DNA of 64,000 bases from Aeromicrobium sp. Sec7.5 (GTDB taxonomy: Bacteria > Actinomycetota > Actinomycetes > Propionibacteriales > Nocardioidaceae), in NCBI RefSeq assembly GCF_036867135.1, contig NZ_JBAJIJ010000001.1, positions 806,001 through 870,000 of the forward strand, in the 5' to 3' direction. Positions 32,732 to 42,015 of the stretch are shown here, in pieces. The number at the start of each line of letters is the position of its first letter. Within the stretch, counting starts at the first letter, position 1. The position numbers were made by a program, and so were the translations under genes. The notes beneath the pieces were generated by a model. The model saw nothing but the letters and a program-made list of their open reading frames with translations. It ran no database searches and was not told the origin of the DNA.

Positions 32732-33040
32732 GTGGTGTACGCAATCGTGCGCAGTGGCGCCGGCCAGCAGAAGGTGGCCGTCGGCGACGTCATCGAGATC
32801 GACCAGGTGGCCTCGGCCGCCGGCGAGTCCCTCTCGCTCCCCGCCGTCCTCCTGGTCGACGGCGACGCCGTCACGACCGACGCTGCCAAGCTGGCCAAGG
32901 TCAGCGTGACGGCCGAGGTGCTCGGCGGCACCAAGGGCAAGAAGATCATCATCCAGAAGTACAAGAACAAGACCGGCTACAAGAAGCGCCAGGGGCACCG
33001 TCAGAAGTACACCCAGGTCAAGATCACCGGAATCAAGTAG
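32732..33040 (+). CDS. rplU: 50S ribosomal protein L21
   Basis: 102 aa from GTG 32732. [20 protein letters not shown] at the N-terminus and the basic C-terminal [22 protein letters not shown] are the family signatures. A ribosome site (GAAGGA) precedes it. The second GTG at 32735 is an equally plausible start and would give 101 aa; family members commonly begin with MYAIV. It begins the rplU-rpmA pair. Confidence 0.96.
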   Translation: MVYAIVRSGAGQQKVAVGDVIEIDQVASAAGESLSLPAVLLVDGDAVTTDAAKLAKVSVTAEVLGGTKGKKIIIQKYKNKTGYKKRQGHRQKYTQVKITGIK

Positions 33041-33052
33041 AGGACCTGACAC

Positions 33053-33310
33053 ATGGCTCACAAGAAGGGCGCGGCGTCCACCAAGAACGGCCGCGACTCC
33101 AATGCCCAGCGACTCGGCGTCAAGCGCTTCGGTGGTCAGGAGGTGAACGCCGGCGAGATCATCGTCCGCCAGCGTGGCACCCACTTCCACCCCGGCACGA
33201 ACGTCGGCCGCGGTGGCGACGACACCCTGTTCGCACTCTCGGCCGGTGCCGTGGAGTTCGGGACCAAGCGCGGCCGCAAGGTCGTCAACATCGTCCCGTC
33301 GCCGGTCTGA
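33053..33310 (+). CDS. rpmA: 50S ribosomal protein L27
   Basis: 85 aa. [20 protein letters not shown] at the N-terminus reaches the peptidyl-transferase centre in the family. [13 protein letters not shown] is the C-terminal end. The N-terminal protease-processed extension of Firmicutes L27 is absent. It lies 12 bases after rplU and is followed by a strong terminator. Confidence 0.97.
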   Translation: MAHKKGAASTKNGRDSNAQRLGVKRFGGQEVNAGEIIVRQRGTHFHPGTNVGRGGDDTLFALSAGAVEFGTKRGRKVVNIVPSPV

Positions 33311-33348
33311 TCCGGCGCTGACACAGAGCTTCCCGCAGACTGTGCTCC

Positions 33349-33400
33349 CAGCAGGGGGGCGGGCCGCCACGCGCGGACCGTCCTCCTGCTGTTCTTTTTT
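33349..33400 (+). terminator. Strong intrinsic terminator between rpmA and obgE
   Basis: A 17-bp stem (33349-33365 with 33375-33391, G-T pairs included), a 9-base loop, then the T-run TTCTTTTTT. This is the clearest terminator in the window and makes obgE expression depend on read-through or a promoter at about 33400. Confidence 0.85.
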
Positions 33401-33426
33401 CCCACGTATGACACCGAGGAGGTGAC

Positions 33427-35061
33427 ATGGCGATCCCCAGCTTCATCGACCGCGTGACGCTGCAGGTCTCAGGCGGATCAGGTGGCCATGGTGTCGCCTC
33501 GGTCCACCGTGAGAAGTTCAAGCCCCTCGGGGGCCCCGACGGCGGCAACGGCGGCCACGGCGGTGACGTGATCCTCCGGGTCGCGGCCGATGTCACGACC
33601 TTGATCGACTACCACCACGAGCCCAAGCGGGCCGGTGGCAAGGGCATGCCGGGTGCGGGCTCCAACCGCAGCGGCCCCAACGGCGACGACCTGGTCCTCG
33701 CCGTGCCGGACGGCACCGTCGTGCGTGACGCCGCCACGGGCGAGCAGCTCGCCGACCTGATCGGGGTCGGCACCGAGGTCGTCATCGCGGCCGGCGGCCG
33801 CGGCGGCCTGGGCAACGCCGCCCTCGCCTCCTCCAAGCGCAAGGCCCCCGGCTTCGCGCTCAAGGGCGAGCCCGGCGACGAGCTCGTCGTCACCCTCGAG
33901 CTCAAGGTGGTGGCCGACATCGGCCTCGTGGGCTTCCCGAGTGCCGGCAAGTCCAGCCTCATCGCCGCCCTGTCGCGCGCGCGCCCGAAGATCGCCGACT
34001 ACCCGTTCACGACGCTCGTGCCGAACCTGGGCGTGGTCACGGCGGGTCAGACGACCTTCACCGTGGCCGACGTGCCCGGCCTGATCGAGGGTGCCAGCGA
34101 GGGCAAGGGCCTCGGCCACGACTTCCTGCGTCACATCGAGCGCTGCGCCGCCCTGGTGCACGTCATCGACTGCGCCACGGTCGAGCCCGGCCGCGACCCG
34201 CTGACCGACCTCGACATCATCGAGAACGAGCTGGCGCGCTACGCCGAGGCCACCGAGACCGACCTCCTGGACCGTCCGCGGCTCGTCGCACTCAACAAGA
34301 CCGACGTCCCGGACGCCGCGGACATCGCCGAGTTCGTCCGCGCCGACCTGGTCGCCCGCGGTCTGCGGGTCTTCGACGTCTCCGCCGCCAGCCACGCAGG
34401 CCTGCGCGAGCTGAGCTTCGCGATGGCCGACATCGTCACGTCGCGCCGCGACGCCGCGCCGGACGCGCCGCCCACCCGCATCGTGCTGCGTCCGCGGGCC
34501 GAGGCCGGCGTCGACGCCGAGTTCACGGTCGTTCGCAAGGGTCCCGAGGACGCCCCCCAGTGGGTCGTCCGCGGCGACAAGCCCAAGCGGTGGGTGCGGC
34601 AGACCGACTTCACCAACGACGAGGCCGTCGGATTCCTCGCCGACCGGCTCAACCGGCTCGGCATCGAGGACCGCCTCCTCAAGCTCGGCGCGCAGGCCGG
34701 CGACGACGTCATCATCGGCGGCACCGGCCCCGAGGACGACGGAGCGGTGGTCTTCGACTTCGATCCGCAGACCCCCGTCGGCGCCGAGGTTCTCGGGCCG
34801 CGCGGCGGAGACCTGCGGTTCGACGAGAACGACCGACGCACCAACCGGCAGCGGCGCGACGACCTGGCGGCCAAGCGGGCCGCCGAGGCCGCGGCGCGTG
34901 AGGTGCGCACCGCCCAGCCCGATCAGGACTACTTCGAGTTCTACGACCTCGACGGCGACGCCGACGCGGCCCGCCCCGAGGCGGCTGCCGACCCTGCGTC
35001 GTCCGACGAGGACGTCGTCACCGACCGGGCCGGCGAGACCGAGGAGACCGACGCTCGATGA
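33427..35061 (+). CDS. obgE: GTPase Obg (CgtA)
   Basis: 544 aa ribosome-assembly GTPase. The Gly-rich Obg fold comes first ([28 protein letters not shown]), then the G domain with G1 GFPSAGKSS at residues 169-177, G3 DVPGLIEG and G4 NKTD. A C-terminal OCT domain and an acidic tail follow. Length agrees with actinobacterial members. A very strong ribosome site AGGAGGTGA precedes ATG 33427. It overlaps proB by ATGA. Confidence 0.96.
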   Translation: MAIPSFIDRVTLQVSGGSGGHGVASVHREKFKPLGGPDGGNGGHGGDVILRVAADVTTLIDYHHEPKRAGGKGMPGAGSNRSGPNGDDLVLAVPDGTVVRDAATGEQLADLIGVGTEVVIAAGGRGGLGNAALASSKRKAPGFALKGEPGDELVVTLELKVVADIGLVGFPSAGKSSLIAALSRARPKIADYPFTTLVPNLGVVTAGQTTFTVADVPGLIEGASEGKGLGHDFLRHIERCAALVHVIDCATVEPGRDPLTDLDIIENELARYAEATETDLLDRPRLVALNKTDVPDAADIAEFVRADLVARGLRVFDVSAASHAGLRELSFAMADIVTSRRDAAPDAPPTRIVLRPRAEAGVDAEFTVVRKGPEDAPQWVVRGDKPKRWVRQTDFTNDEAVGFLADRLNRLGIEDRLLKLGAQAGDDVIIGGTGPEDDGAVVFDFDPQTPVGAEVLGPRGGDLRFDENDRRTNRQRRDDLAAKRAAEAAAREVRTAQPDQDYFEFYDLDGDADAARPEAAADPASSDEDVVTDRAGETEETDAR

Positions 35062-36155
35062 GCCGCGTGGTCGTCAAGATCGGCTCGTCGTCCCTGACGA
35101 CGCCGGGCGGTCACATCGACCCTGATCGGCTCGAGAGCCTGGTCGACGCGATCGCGGCGTCCCGGCACCGCGGCGACGACGTCGTCCTGGTCAGCTCCGG
35201 TGCGATCGCCGCCGGCCTCGGACCGCTCGGTCTGCCCGAACGGCCGCAGGACCTCGCCACCCAGCAGGCCGCGGCCAGCGTGGGGCAGGGTGCGCTGATG
35301 GCCGAGTACTCCAGCCGTTTCGCCGTGCGTGGCCTCACGGTCGGCCAGGTCCTGCTCACGGTCGACGACGTCACGCGCCGCAGCCACTACCGCAACGCGC
35401 ACCAGACGTTCGCCAAGCTGCTGGAGCTCGGCATCGTGCCGGTGGTCAACGAGAACGACACCGTCGCCACCAGCGAGATCCGCTTCGGCGACAACGACCG
35501 GCTGGCGGCGCTCGTGGCCCACCTGGTGCACGCCGACCTCCTCGTGCTGCTGTCGGACGTCGACGGGCTGCACACGGCGCATCCGTCCGAGCCCGACTCC
35601 CGCCTGATCCCGGCGGTGGCGGGTGAGTCTGACCTCGCCGGGGTCGACATCGCCCGGGTCGGGTCGGCCGTCGGCACCGGCGGCATGGTCACGAAGGTCG
35701 AGGCGGCGCGCATCGCCACGGCCGCGGGCATCCCGGTCGTGCTGACGCGGGCGGATCGCGCCCGTGAGGCGCTCGAGGGCGTCGCGGTGGGCACCCGGTT
35801 CGCCTCGACCGGCAAGCGCCGGTCCTCGCGGCTGCTCTGGCTGGCCCACGCGAGCCAGACCAAGGGGTCGGTCGTGCTCGATGCCGGCGCCGTCCGTGCG
35901 CTGACCGAGCGCGGCGCCTCGCTGCTCGCCGCCGGCGTCACGGGGGTCACCGGCGAGTTCGCTGCGGGTGACCCGGTGGACCTGGTCGATGCGGGTGGCA
36001 CCGTCGTGGCCCGGGGACTCGTGAACTTCGACAGTGCTGAGCTTCCGAGCCTCCTCGGCCGGTCGACCGCCGAGCTCGTGGCCGACCTCGGGACCGACTA
36101 CGACCGCGAGGTCGTGCACCGTGACGACCTCATGATCCTCGGACCGTCCCGCTGA
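35058..36155 (+). CDS. proB: Glutamate 5-kinase
   Basis: 365 aa. First step of proline synthesis, making gamma-glutamyl phosphate. The amino-acid-kinase fold shows [33 protein letters not shown] and [14 protein letters not shown]-terminal PUA domain ([17 protein letters not shown] onward) is present. It overlaps obgE by ATGA. The partner proA is 2.3 kb downstream, separated by a regulator and a Wbl-like gene. Confidence 0.96.
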   Translation: MSRVVVKIGSSSLTTPGGHIDPDRLESLVDAIAASRHRGDDVVLVSSGAIAAGLGPLGLPERPQDLATQQAAASVGQGALMAEYSSRFAVRGLTVGQVLLTVDDVTRRSHYRNAHQTFAKLLELGIVPVVNENDTVATSEIRFGDNDRLAALVAHLVHADLLVLLSDVDGLHTAHPSEPDSRLIPAVAGESDLAGVDIARVGSAVGTGGMVTKVEAARIATAAGIPVVLTRADRAREALEGVAVGTRFASTGKRRSSRLLWLAHASQTKGSVVLDAGAVRALTERGASLLAAGVTGVTGEFAAGDPVDLVDAGGTVVARGLVNFDSAELPSLLGRSTAELVADLGTDYDREVVHRDDLMILGPSR

Positions 36156-36202
36156 CCGCGGACTACCGCGTCATTTCGCTCCCGCGGACCCGGGGGCTGT
36201 CC

Positions 36203-36208
36203 TAGGCT
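36203..36208 (+). promoter_or_regulatory. -10 box TAGGCT of the LuxR-type regulator
   Basis: TAGGCT is followed by 7 bases and ATG 36216. Confidence 0.55.
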
Positions 36209-36215
36209 CGCGCCC

Positions 36216-37754
36216 ATGACCCGCACCGCGGCGCGAGCGCTGCTCACGGGAGTGACCGATCCGTCCGGGGTTGCCGGCCCCGAGCGGCCCTACGTCCTGT
36301 TTCTCGCGCGTCGTTACCGCGAGGCTGTCGCACTCGTGGAGGCCTCGACGTCGACGGGCCATCCGGTCGAGAGTGCGGTGCGCGACCTCGTCGCTGCCGC
36401 GTGCCTGGCTCGTGCGCCCCAGCACCTTGACGGGCCGCTGCCGGCGAACCCTGTCGACGCTGCGTTCGTGCGGTACCTCAGGGCCGAGACCGCCATGACG
36501 GCCGGACGCGTGGCCGAGTCGGAGCGGCTGGCCGCCCTGGCCGCCGACGCGACGCCGGGCGACAGTCTCTGGCACCTCGCGTCACGGCTCGTCCGGGCGC
36601 GTTCCCTCGCGTTCCTCGGGCGGCTGGCGGAGGCGCAGCTCGAGGCGGGGGAGGTGCGCCGAGCGATGCTGCGACACGGCTGGGCGGCGCCCGCGCTCGT
36701 GGCCGAGGCGGTCGAGACGTTCGTCGCCGCGCACGCGGGTGACGTCGCTCGGGTGGAGCTGTGGACCGAGGGCCTGCGGCTCCGGGTGCCCTCGGCGCAG
36801 ACGTTCGCGGAGCAGATGGCCTACGTCCTGGGCGCGCTCGCCCTGAGTGCCGCAGGTCGCCCCACGGCGGCCGCCGAGCTCCTCTTCACCTCGTGCGGGG
36901 GCCAGGGGGTGCCCGAGCTCCCCCTGTTCGCCCGCGCCTACGCGGTCGACGTCATGGTGGAGGGCGCGCTCGCGAACGCCCAGGTAGCGGTGGCCGCCGA
37001 GTACGTCGGTCTCTCCGAGACGTTCGAGGTCGCGGACCACCCGATGGCCAATGCGGCCCTGCACCGGGCGCGCGCCCGACTCGCGGTCGTGGCCGGTGAC
37101 CTGGACGCCGCGCGCTCCCAGGCCGAGGTCTCGGGCGAGCGGGCCGGCGACGTGGGCGGGGCGTTGTACGTGCTCCGTGCGAGCCTGCTCCGCGCGGTGG
37201 CCGAGCAGGCGAGCGGCGATGCCGCGGCGGCGACCGAGGCGGCGCGACTCGCCAGCGAGGCGGGTCCGGACGAGGTGACGGCCTGGTTCGAGCGTGAGCT
37301 GGCGACCTGGGGCGCCTCGCCCCGGCCGGTGCCGGGGATCGGCTGGGACCAGCTCGACGGCCGTCGACAGCTCGTGGCGCGCCTGGCGGCACTGGGCCGT
37401 CGCAATCGGGAGATCGCCGAGCTCCTGCGCGTGTCGGTCAAGACGGTCGAGCGTGACGTCTCGGAGATCCTGCGACTGCTGGCGGCGCCCCGACGGGTCG
37501 ACCTGGCGCGTCTGGTGCCCGTCGGGGGTGGCCCGGTCGCAGCTCCCAGGACCGCCCTGACCGCGCGCCAGACGGAGGTGGCCGCGCTGGTGGCCGCGGG
37601 CCTGACCAACGCTGAGGTCGCCGACTCCCTCGGCCTGTCGGTCAAGGCCGTCGAGAAGCACGTCTCGGCGATCTTCGACCGACTCGGCGTCGACTCGCGC
37701 ACGGCCGTGGCAGCCGTTGTGCTCACCGGTCCCGCCTCGGTCCCGGAGGCCTGA
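36216..37754 (+). CDS. LuxR-family regulator with two C-terminal HTH domains
   Basis: 512 aa. Residues 1-375 are Ala-rich helices resembling the helical-repeat sensor of LAL/MalT-type regulators but without an ATPase P-loop. Two LuxR-type helix-turn-helix units follow: residues about 380-425 (RNREIAELLRVSVKTVERDVSEIL) and about 446-510 (LTARQTEVAALVAAGL, NAEVADSLGLSVKAVEKHVSAIFDRLGV). The two differ, so this is an old tandem duplication or a fusion. Its promoter at 36203 makes it independent of proB. No cognate target is obvious. Location between proB and proA hints at insertion in an older operon. Confidence 0.88.
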   Translation: MTRTAARALLTGVTDPSGVAGPERPYVLFLARRYREAVALVEASTSTGHPVESAVRDLVAAACLARAPQHLDGPLPANPVDAAFVRYLRAETAMTAGRVAESERLAALAADATPGDSLWHLASRLVRARSLAFLGRLAEAQLEAGEVRRAMLRHGWAAPALVAEAVETFVAAHAGDVARVELWTEGLRLRVPSAQTFAEQMAYVLGALALSAAGRPTAAAELLFTSCGGQGVPELPLFARAYAVDVMVEGALANAQVAVAAEYVGLSETFEVADHPMANAALHRARARLAVVAGDLDAARSQAEVSGERAGDVGGALYVLRASLLRAVAEQASGDAAAATEAARLASEAGPDEVTAWFERELATWGASPRPVPGIGWDQLDGRRQLVARLAALGRRNREIAELLRVSVKTVERDVSEILRLLAAPRRVDLARLVPVGGGPVAAPRTALTARQTEVAALVAAGLTNAEVADSLGLSVKAVEKHVSAIFDRLGVDSRTAVAAVVLTGPASVPEA

Positions 37755-38011
37755 CCGGGTGCCGAGGGCCCACGCGAGCTCGTAGTCGGTCATGGTGACG
37801 ACGAAGTCCGCCACGGCCAGGGCGGCGATTCTGGGACGTTCATCCAACGCCGGACGACGGCGGATCACGGGTTTCTCGTCGGCCGCCCGTTCGGTGGACG
37901 ATCTCCGCGAGTCGACCGTGCGGGAGACCTGACAACGCCGACGGGGGGCGATCTGACGGTGGTCGAGAAGGTGGCCGGACCCACGGACGCGCTCGGGGGC
38001 GTTCCGCGGGG

Positions 38012-38395
38012 GTGGTCGGGGTGACGGCTGCCGGCCAGCGACAGGGTCCCAGCCTGCGCCTGTCGAGTCGCGACGCGCGGGCGGCTGAGGCATCGGCACG
38101 CCTCGACCGCGCGAGCTGCGTCGGACGTGAGGCCGAGTGGGCCGAGGTCGAGCATCGGTGGGCCGAGGCACGGTCCGTCGACGAGGCCGTGGAAGCGGCA
38201 GCCCCGCTCATCGAGATCTGTCAGGGGTGCCCGGTCCTCGCTGCGTGCGCGCAGTGGGCCGAGATCGACCGGTACACCGGTGTCGCGGGAGGTCGACCCC
38301 TCGTCCGGGGCGTCCACCGCCCGTACGCGTGGGTGCACCGACGTGTGCCGGACCGCGAGGAGCAGGACGCCCCCGCCGAACGACAGGCCCGGTAG
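38012..38395 (+). CDS. Divergent WhiB-like (Wbl) protein
   Basis: About 127 aa. Four cysteines fit the Wbl iron-sulphur pattern: Cys36, then Cys70, Cys73 and Cys79 in CQGCPVLAAC (C-x2-C-x5-C), followed by GVAGGRPL at 90-97, matching the G(V/I)WGG turn but with Ala in place of Trp. The gap from Cys36 to Cys70 (33 residues) is longer than usual. A basic tail follows. Wbl proteins use a 4Fe-4S cluster and bind SigA or related sigma factors. The start is uncertain: GTG 38012 or GTG 38021. The 257 bases before it hold no convincing gene. Confidence 0.65.
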   Translation: MVGVTAAGQRQGPSLRLSSRDARAAEASARLDRASCVGREAEWAEVEHRWAEARSVDEAVEAAAPLIEICQGCPVLAACAQWAEIDRYTGVAGGRPLVRGVHRPYAWVHRRVPDREEQDAPAERQAR

Positions 38396-38433
38396 GCGAT
38401 CGAGGTCGGGATGCGTCGACATAGGATCCGCCC

Positions 38434-39714
38434 ATGAGCCTGCGGTCCGACGACATGTCCACGACGGTTCGTGACACCGTGCACGCGACCGCCCGCCGGG
38501 CCGGCGAGGCGTCGATCGCGCTCGCCACCGCCACCCGCGCCACCAAGGACGCCGCACTCCTGGGGGCGGCCGACGCCCTGGTCGCTGCGACCGACCGGAT
38601 CATCGACGCGAACGACCTCGACGTCGAGGCTGCGCGGGCGGCCGGCACGGGCGAGAACGTCGTCGATCGGCTCCGGCTGGATCCGACCCGGGTCGCCGCC
38701 TTCGCCCAGGGTGTGCGGGACGTCGCCGCACTGCCCGACCCGATCGGCGAGGTCGTGCGGGGCTCGGTCCTGCCTAACGGTCTGCGACTCACGCAGGTGC
38801 GGGTGCCGATGGGGGTGATCGGCATGATCTACGAGGGCCGGCCGAACGTCACGGCGGACGCGGCGGCGATCTGCCTGAAGGCCGGCAGCGCGGTCGTCCT
38901 GCGAGGTTCGGCATCGGCTGCCCGCTCCAACGCGGTCATCGTCGACGTCATGCGTGGGGCGATCGAGCAGGCAGGCCTGCCCGCCGACCTGATCTCGCTG
39001 CTCCCGAGCGACGACCGCGCCTCGGCCACCGAGCTCATGCGGGCCCGTGGTCTGGTCGACCTGGTGATCCCCCGGGGCGGCGCCGGTCTGATCCGGACGG
39101 TCGTGGAGGAGTCCACGGTCCCCGTGATCGAGACCGGAACCGGCAACTGCCACGTCTACGTCGACGCTGAGGCCGATCTCGCCATGGCCCTCGACATCGT
39201 GGTCAACTCCAAGACCCATCGCACGAGCGTGTGCAACGCGGCGGAGTCGTTGCTCGTGCACCGCGAGGTCGCCGACGAGTTCCTGCCGAAGGTCGTCGCG
39301 GCCCTGCGAGCGCACGACGTCGTGATCCACGGCGACGCGTCCTTCCGGGCGATCGACCCGGCGGTCGTGGCGGCCACGGACGACGACTACGCCACCGAGT
39401 ACCTCGACCTCGACATCTCGGCCCGCGTGGTCGACTCGGTCGACGAGGCGGTCGCCCACGTGCGGCAGTTCTCGTCGGGGCACACCGAGGCGATCGTGAC
39501 GCGGTCCGCGGCCACGGCCCGGCGGTTCACGCTCGGCGTCGACTCCGCTGCGGTCATGGTCAACGCGTCCACGCGGTTCACCGACGGCGGCGAGTTCGGC
39601 TTCGGCGCCGAGATCGGCATCTCCACCCAGAAGCTGCACGCACGCGGGCCGATGGGCCTGCCCGAGATGACCACCACGACCTATGTCGTGGAGGGTGACG
39701 GCCACGTGCGCTGA
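38434..39714 (+). CDS. proA: Glutamate-5-semialdehyde dehydrogenase
   Basis: 426 aa. Reduces gamma-glutamyl phosphate with NADPH in proline synthesis. [30 protein letters not shown] and the catalytic-Cys block [17 protein letters not shown] are conserved, as is [25 protein letters not shown] at 38422-38427, 6 bases before ATG 38434, marks a leaderless mRNA of its own. Hence proA is transcribed separately from proB despite their shared pathway. Confidence 0.96.
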   Translation: MSLRSDDMSTTVRDTVHATARRAGEASIALATATRATKDAALLGAADALVAATDRIIDANDLDVEAARAAGTGENVVDRLRLDPTRVAAFAQGVRDVAALPDPIGEVVRGSVLPNGLRLTQVRVPMGVIGMIYEGRPNVTADAAAICLKAGSAVVLRGSASAARSNAVIVDVMRGAIEQAGLPADLISLLPSDDRASATELMRARGLVDLVIPRGGAGLIRTVVEESTVPVIETGTGNCHVYVDAEADLAMALDIVVNSKTHRTSVCNAAESLLVHREVADEFLPKVVAALRAHDVVIHGDASFRAIDPAVVAATDDDYATEYLDLDISARVVDSVDEAVAHVRQFSSGHTEAIVTRSAATARRFTLGVDSAAVMVNASTRFTDGGEFGFGAEIGISTQKLHARGPMGLPEMTTTTYVVEGDGHVR

Positions 39715-39755
39715 CCGTGACGTGCCGGGGCGGCGGCGCTGGTAGATTGACGCCC

Positions 39756-39911
39756 ATGCTTACCACCATCCTGGTCGCAGCGGCCGAAGAGGCCGAGCAC
39801 GCCGAAGAGGCCCACCTCAACCCCTACATCTTCGGGGCGGTGGCGCTCGCCATCCTCTTCACGCTCCTGTTCGTCCTGCTGGCCTTCGGCAAGGGCCGCG
39901 AGCACACCTGA
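39756..39911 (+). CDS. Small single-pass membrane protein
   Basis: 51 aa. An acidic N-terminal stretch with a His-Glu-rich motif ([15 protein letters not shown]) precedes one hydrophobic segment ([21 protein letters not shown]) and a basic end. TAGATT (39743-39748) lies 7 bases before the ATG, a strong leaderless context. Small genes like this recur between proA and nadD in actinobacteria. Function unknown. Confidence 0.75.
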   Translation: MLTTILVAAAEEAEHAEEAHLNPYIFGAVALAILFTLLFVLLAFGKGREHT

Positions 39912-39928
39912 GCGCGAACCACGCCCCG

Positions 39929-39962
39929 CACCGACCCTCTGCCCCGCGGCGGAGGGTCGGTG
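39929..39962 (+). promoter_or_regulatory. Hairpin abutting the nadD start and covering its ribosome site
   Basis: CACCGACCCTC (39929-39939) pairs perfectly with GAGGGTCGGTG (39952-39962), two bases before ATG 39965. The GGAGGG ribosome site (39951-39956) lies in the stem. No T-run follows, so translational control is more likely than termination. Confidence 0.6.
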
Positions 39963-39964
39963 TC

Positions 39965-40561
39965 ATGGGTGGCACGTTCGACCCCATCCACCACGGTCAC
40001 CTCGTGGCCGCCAGCGAGGTGCAGGCCACGTTCGGCCTGGACGAGGTCGTCTTCGTGCCCACGGGCCAGCCGTGGCAGAAGGCCGAGCGTGCGGTGTCGC
40101 CGGCTGAGCACCGCTACTTGATGACCGTCATCGCGACGGCCGCCAACCCGCGGTTCGAGGTCAGCCGGGTCGACATCGACCGTAGCGGCCCGACCTACAC
40201 GGTCGACACGCTTACCGACATCGCCCGCCAGCGACCCGACGCCGACCTGTTCTTCATCACCGGCGCCGACGCCATGGCGCAGATCCTGACGTGGCGCGAC
40301 CACGACGAGATCTTCGAGCTCGCCCAGTTCGTGGCCTGCACCAGGCCCGGGCACGACCTCGACGAGTCGATGCTCGCCGATCTGCCGCAGGGCCGGGTCA
40401 CGGTGCTCGAGATCCCGGCCCTGGCCATCTCCTCCACCGACTGCCGCGACCGCGTCCGCAGCGGTCAACCCGTGTGGTACCTCGTGCCCGACGGCGTCGT
40501 CCAGTACGTCGCCAAGCACGGGCTCTACGCCTCCACCGACGAAGGAATCCTCACCCCATGA
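39965..40561 (+). CDS. nadD: Nicotinate-nucleotide adenylyltransferase
   Basis: 198 aa. Forms deamido-NAD from nicotinate mononucleotide and [18 protein letters not shown] carries the HxGH nucleotidyltransferase motif, and [15 protein letters not shown] and the [13 protein letters not shown] block are the other signatures. The residues before ATG 39965 (RRVGV) resemble the family's usual N-terminus but no start codon lies there. Its ribosome site can be hidden by a hairpin. The stop overlaps rsfS by ATGA. Confidence 0.95.
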   Translation: MGGTFDPIHHGHLVAASEVQATFGLDEVVFVPTGQPWQKAERAVSPAEHRYLMTVIATAANPRFEVSRVDIDRSGPTYTVDTLTDIARQRPDADLFFITGADAMAQILTWRDHDEIFELAQFVACTRPGHDLDESMLADLPQGRVTVLEIPALAISSTDCRDRVRSGQPVWYLVPDGVVQYVAKHGLYASTDEGILTP

Positions 40562-40911
40562 CCGCCACCGAGCTCGCCCTCGACCTGACCCGCATCGCCG
40601 CGGCGGCCGCGACCGAGAAGTCGGCCACGAACGTGCGCGCCTTCGACGTGTCCGACCAGCTCTACATCACCGACGTCTTCCTGATCTGCTCCGTCACGAG
40701 CTCCACCCAGGCCCGCGCGGTGCAGGACGAGGTCGAGGACCAGCTCCGCGAGCGCGGCGCCAAGGCCGTGCGCCGCGAGGGCTCCCGTGAGGGCCGGTGG
40801 ATCCTGCTCGACTTCGCCGACATCGTCGTGCACGTCCAGCACGTCGAGGAGCGCGAGTTCTACGCCCTCGAGCGCCTGTGGCGCGACTGCCCCGAGGTCT
40901 CGGTCACGTGA
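40558..40911 (+). CDS. rsfS: Ribosomal silencing factor RsfS
   Basis: 117 aa. Binds L14 and blocks joining of ribosomal subunits when nutrients are scarce. [53 protein letters not shown] are the family motifs. It overlaps nadD by ATGA, and its linkage with nadD is conserved across bacteria. Confidence 0.95.
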   Translation: MTATELALDLTRIAAAAATEKSATNVRAFDVSDQLYITDVFLICSVTSSTQARAVQDEVEDQLRERGAKAVRREGSREGRWILLDFADIVVHVQHVEEREFYALERLWRDCPEVSVT

Positions 40912-40924
40912 CGCGGCCCGTCGA

Positions 40925-41569
40925 ATGAGCCGGCAGGTCATCGTCTGGCGCCACGGGCGTACCGAGTGGAACGTCGCCGGTCGCGTGCAGGGGCAGACGG
41001 ACACCCCGCTCGACGAGGTCGGCGTGCAGCAGGCCGAGGCCGCGGCTCTGCGTCTGGCGGCCCTGCAGCCGCACCGCATCGTGTGCAGCGACCTCCAGCG
41101 GGCCCGGCACACCGCCGAGGCGCTGGGACGGGTCGCCGGGGTCGAGGTCGAGCCCGACGAGCGGTTCCGGGAGATGAACTTCGGCGCCCGCGAGGGCCTG
41201 ACCTGGCACGAGTCGTTCGAGAAGTTCCCCGTCGCGATGCGGGCCTGGATCGACGGCGACGAGACGCAGATCCCCGACACCGAGACGCACCTCGAGGCGG
41301 GGGAGCGGTTCGCCGCGGCGCTGCACGAGGAGCTCGAGAGCCTGCCGGCCGACGGCACCTTGGTCGTGGTCGCTCACGGTGCGGTCATCCGCACGGGCGT
41401 GTGCTCCTTCCTGGGCTTCCCGCAGTCGACGTGGCGCACGTTCGGCGCACTCAGCAACTGCTCGTGGTCGGTCCTCACCGAGTCCGGGCCACCGCAGCAC
41501 CGCTACTGGCGCCTGACCGAGTGGAACGCCGGCACCCTTCCCGAACCGGTCATGACCGACGACGACTGA
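40925..41569 (+). CDS. Histidine phosphatase family protein (phosphoglycerate-mutase-like)
   Basis: 214 aa. The RHG motif is WRHGRTEWN, with the phospho-accepting His; the second His is in VVAHGAVIR and REMNFGAREGLTWHE forms the acid region. Family members include broad phosphatases acting on small phosphorylated compounds; the substrate is unknown. It follows rsfS by 13 bases, as often in actinobacteria, and precedes the tRNA gene. Confidence 0.93.
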   Translation: MSRQVIVWRHGRTEWNVAGRVQGQTDTPLDEVGVQQAEAAALRLAALQPHRIVCSDLQRARHTAEALGRVAGVEVEPDERFREMNFGAREGLTWHESFEKFPVAMRAWIDGDETQIPDTETHLEAGERFAAALHEELESLPADGTLVVVAHGAVIRTGVCSFLGFPQSTWRTFGALSNCSWSVLTESGPPQHRYWRLTEWNAGTLPEPVMTDDD

Positions 41570-41575
41570 CCCGGT

Positions 41576-41605
41576 TTGGTGCACGCGGGGGGCATCTACT
41601 AAGGT
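41576..41605 (+). promoter_or_regulatory. Likely tRNA-Ala promoter
   Basis: TTGGTG (41576-41581) and TAAGGT (41600-41605) are 18 bases apart, with the tRNA beginning 30 bases downstream. Confidence 0.55.
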
Positions 41606-41634
41606 TGGTGATCGGCCTTCGGGTCAACCTCAGC

Positions 41635-41710
41635 GGGGCATTGGCGCAGTTGGTAGCGCGCTTCCATGGCATGGAAGAGGTCAGGAGTTCGAATCTCCTA
41701 TGCTCCACCA
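41635..41710 (+). tRNA. tRNA-Ala (anticodon GGC), CCA encoded
   Basis: Full cloverleaf: 7-bp acceptor GGGGCAT/ATGCTCC with one G-T pair, D arm GCGC-AGTTGGTA-GCGC, anticodon stem CTTCC/GGAAG with loop ATGGCAT placing GGC at 34-36, T arm AGGAG-TTCGAAT-CTCCT, discriminator A and genomic CCA. It reads codon GCC, abundant in this GC-rich genome. Confidence 0.97.
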
Positions 41711-41711
41711 T

Positions 41712-41757
41712 CGCTGCGAGGCCCGCCCTGTTCTTTGGGGCGGGCCTCGCAGCGTTT
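41712..41757 (+). terminator. Intrinsic terminator after tRNA-Ala
   Basis: A perfect 17-bp stem (41712-41728 with 41738-41754), 9-base loop, then TTT. Confidence 0.88.
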
Positions 41758-41767
41758 CTAGGGTCTA

Positions 41768-41951
41768 GCGATTCGAGGAGGAGCTTGCGACGGACTCTCC
41801 TATGCTCCACTCGCAGCCCAGGGCCCCACGACACTCTCGTGGGGCCCTGGCTTTTGCGTCGGCATGGTCGTGGGGCCCTGGGCTGCGAATCAAGGCTGGC
41901 GATTCGGGGAGGAGCGAGCCCTGGCGAGCGACGGAGTCTCCTATGCTCCAC
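41768..41951 (+). repeat. Duplicated tRNA-Ala 3' ends with their own hairpins
   Basis: TCTCCTATGCTCCAC, the T-arm and acceptor end of the tRNA (41694-41708), recurs exactly at 41796-41810 and 41937-41951. Each extra copy is preceded by a related GCGATTCGxGGAGGAGC segment (41768 and 41899). Between them a terminator-like stem (41818-41831 with 41837-41850, then CTTTTG) overlaps a perfect 22-bp inverted repeat (41811-41832 with 41867-41888). These look like remnants of recombination at the tRNA. Confidence 0.85.
41818..41855 (+). terminator. Second terminator-like hairpin downstream of tRNA-Ala
   Basis: A perfect 14-bp stem with 5-base loop followed by CTTTT, after the second tRNA-end copy. 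Confidence 0.7.
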
Positions 41952-42015
41952 AGGTCCCGTTCACTGCTGCGGGTGACCATCGCCGCCAGGCGCCCCCGAA
42001 TCCCAGGAGCTCCCC

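Noticed and set aside
36582..38171. 529-codon minus-strand frame over the LuxR regulator
   Set aside because: Antisense to clear HTH domains. A fragment near 37800 looked protein-like (ALAVADFVVTMTDYELAWAL) but has no supported start or ribosome site.
41550..41951. Minus-strand open frame over tRNA-Ala that contains HRRFELLTSSMP
   Set aside because: This is the well-known false protein read antisense through tRNA-Ala and its repeated 3' ends.
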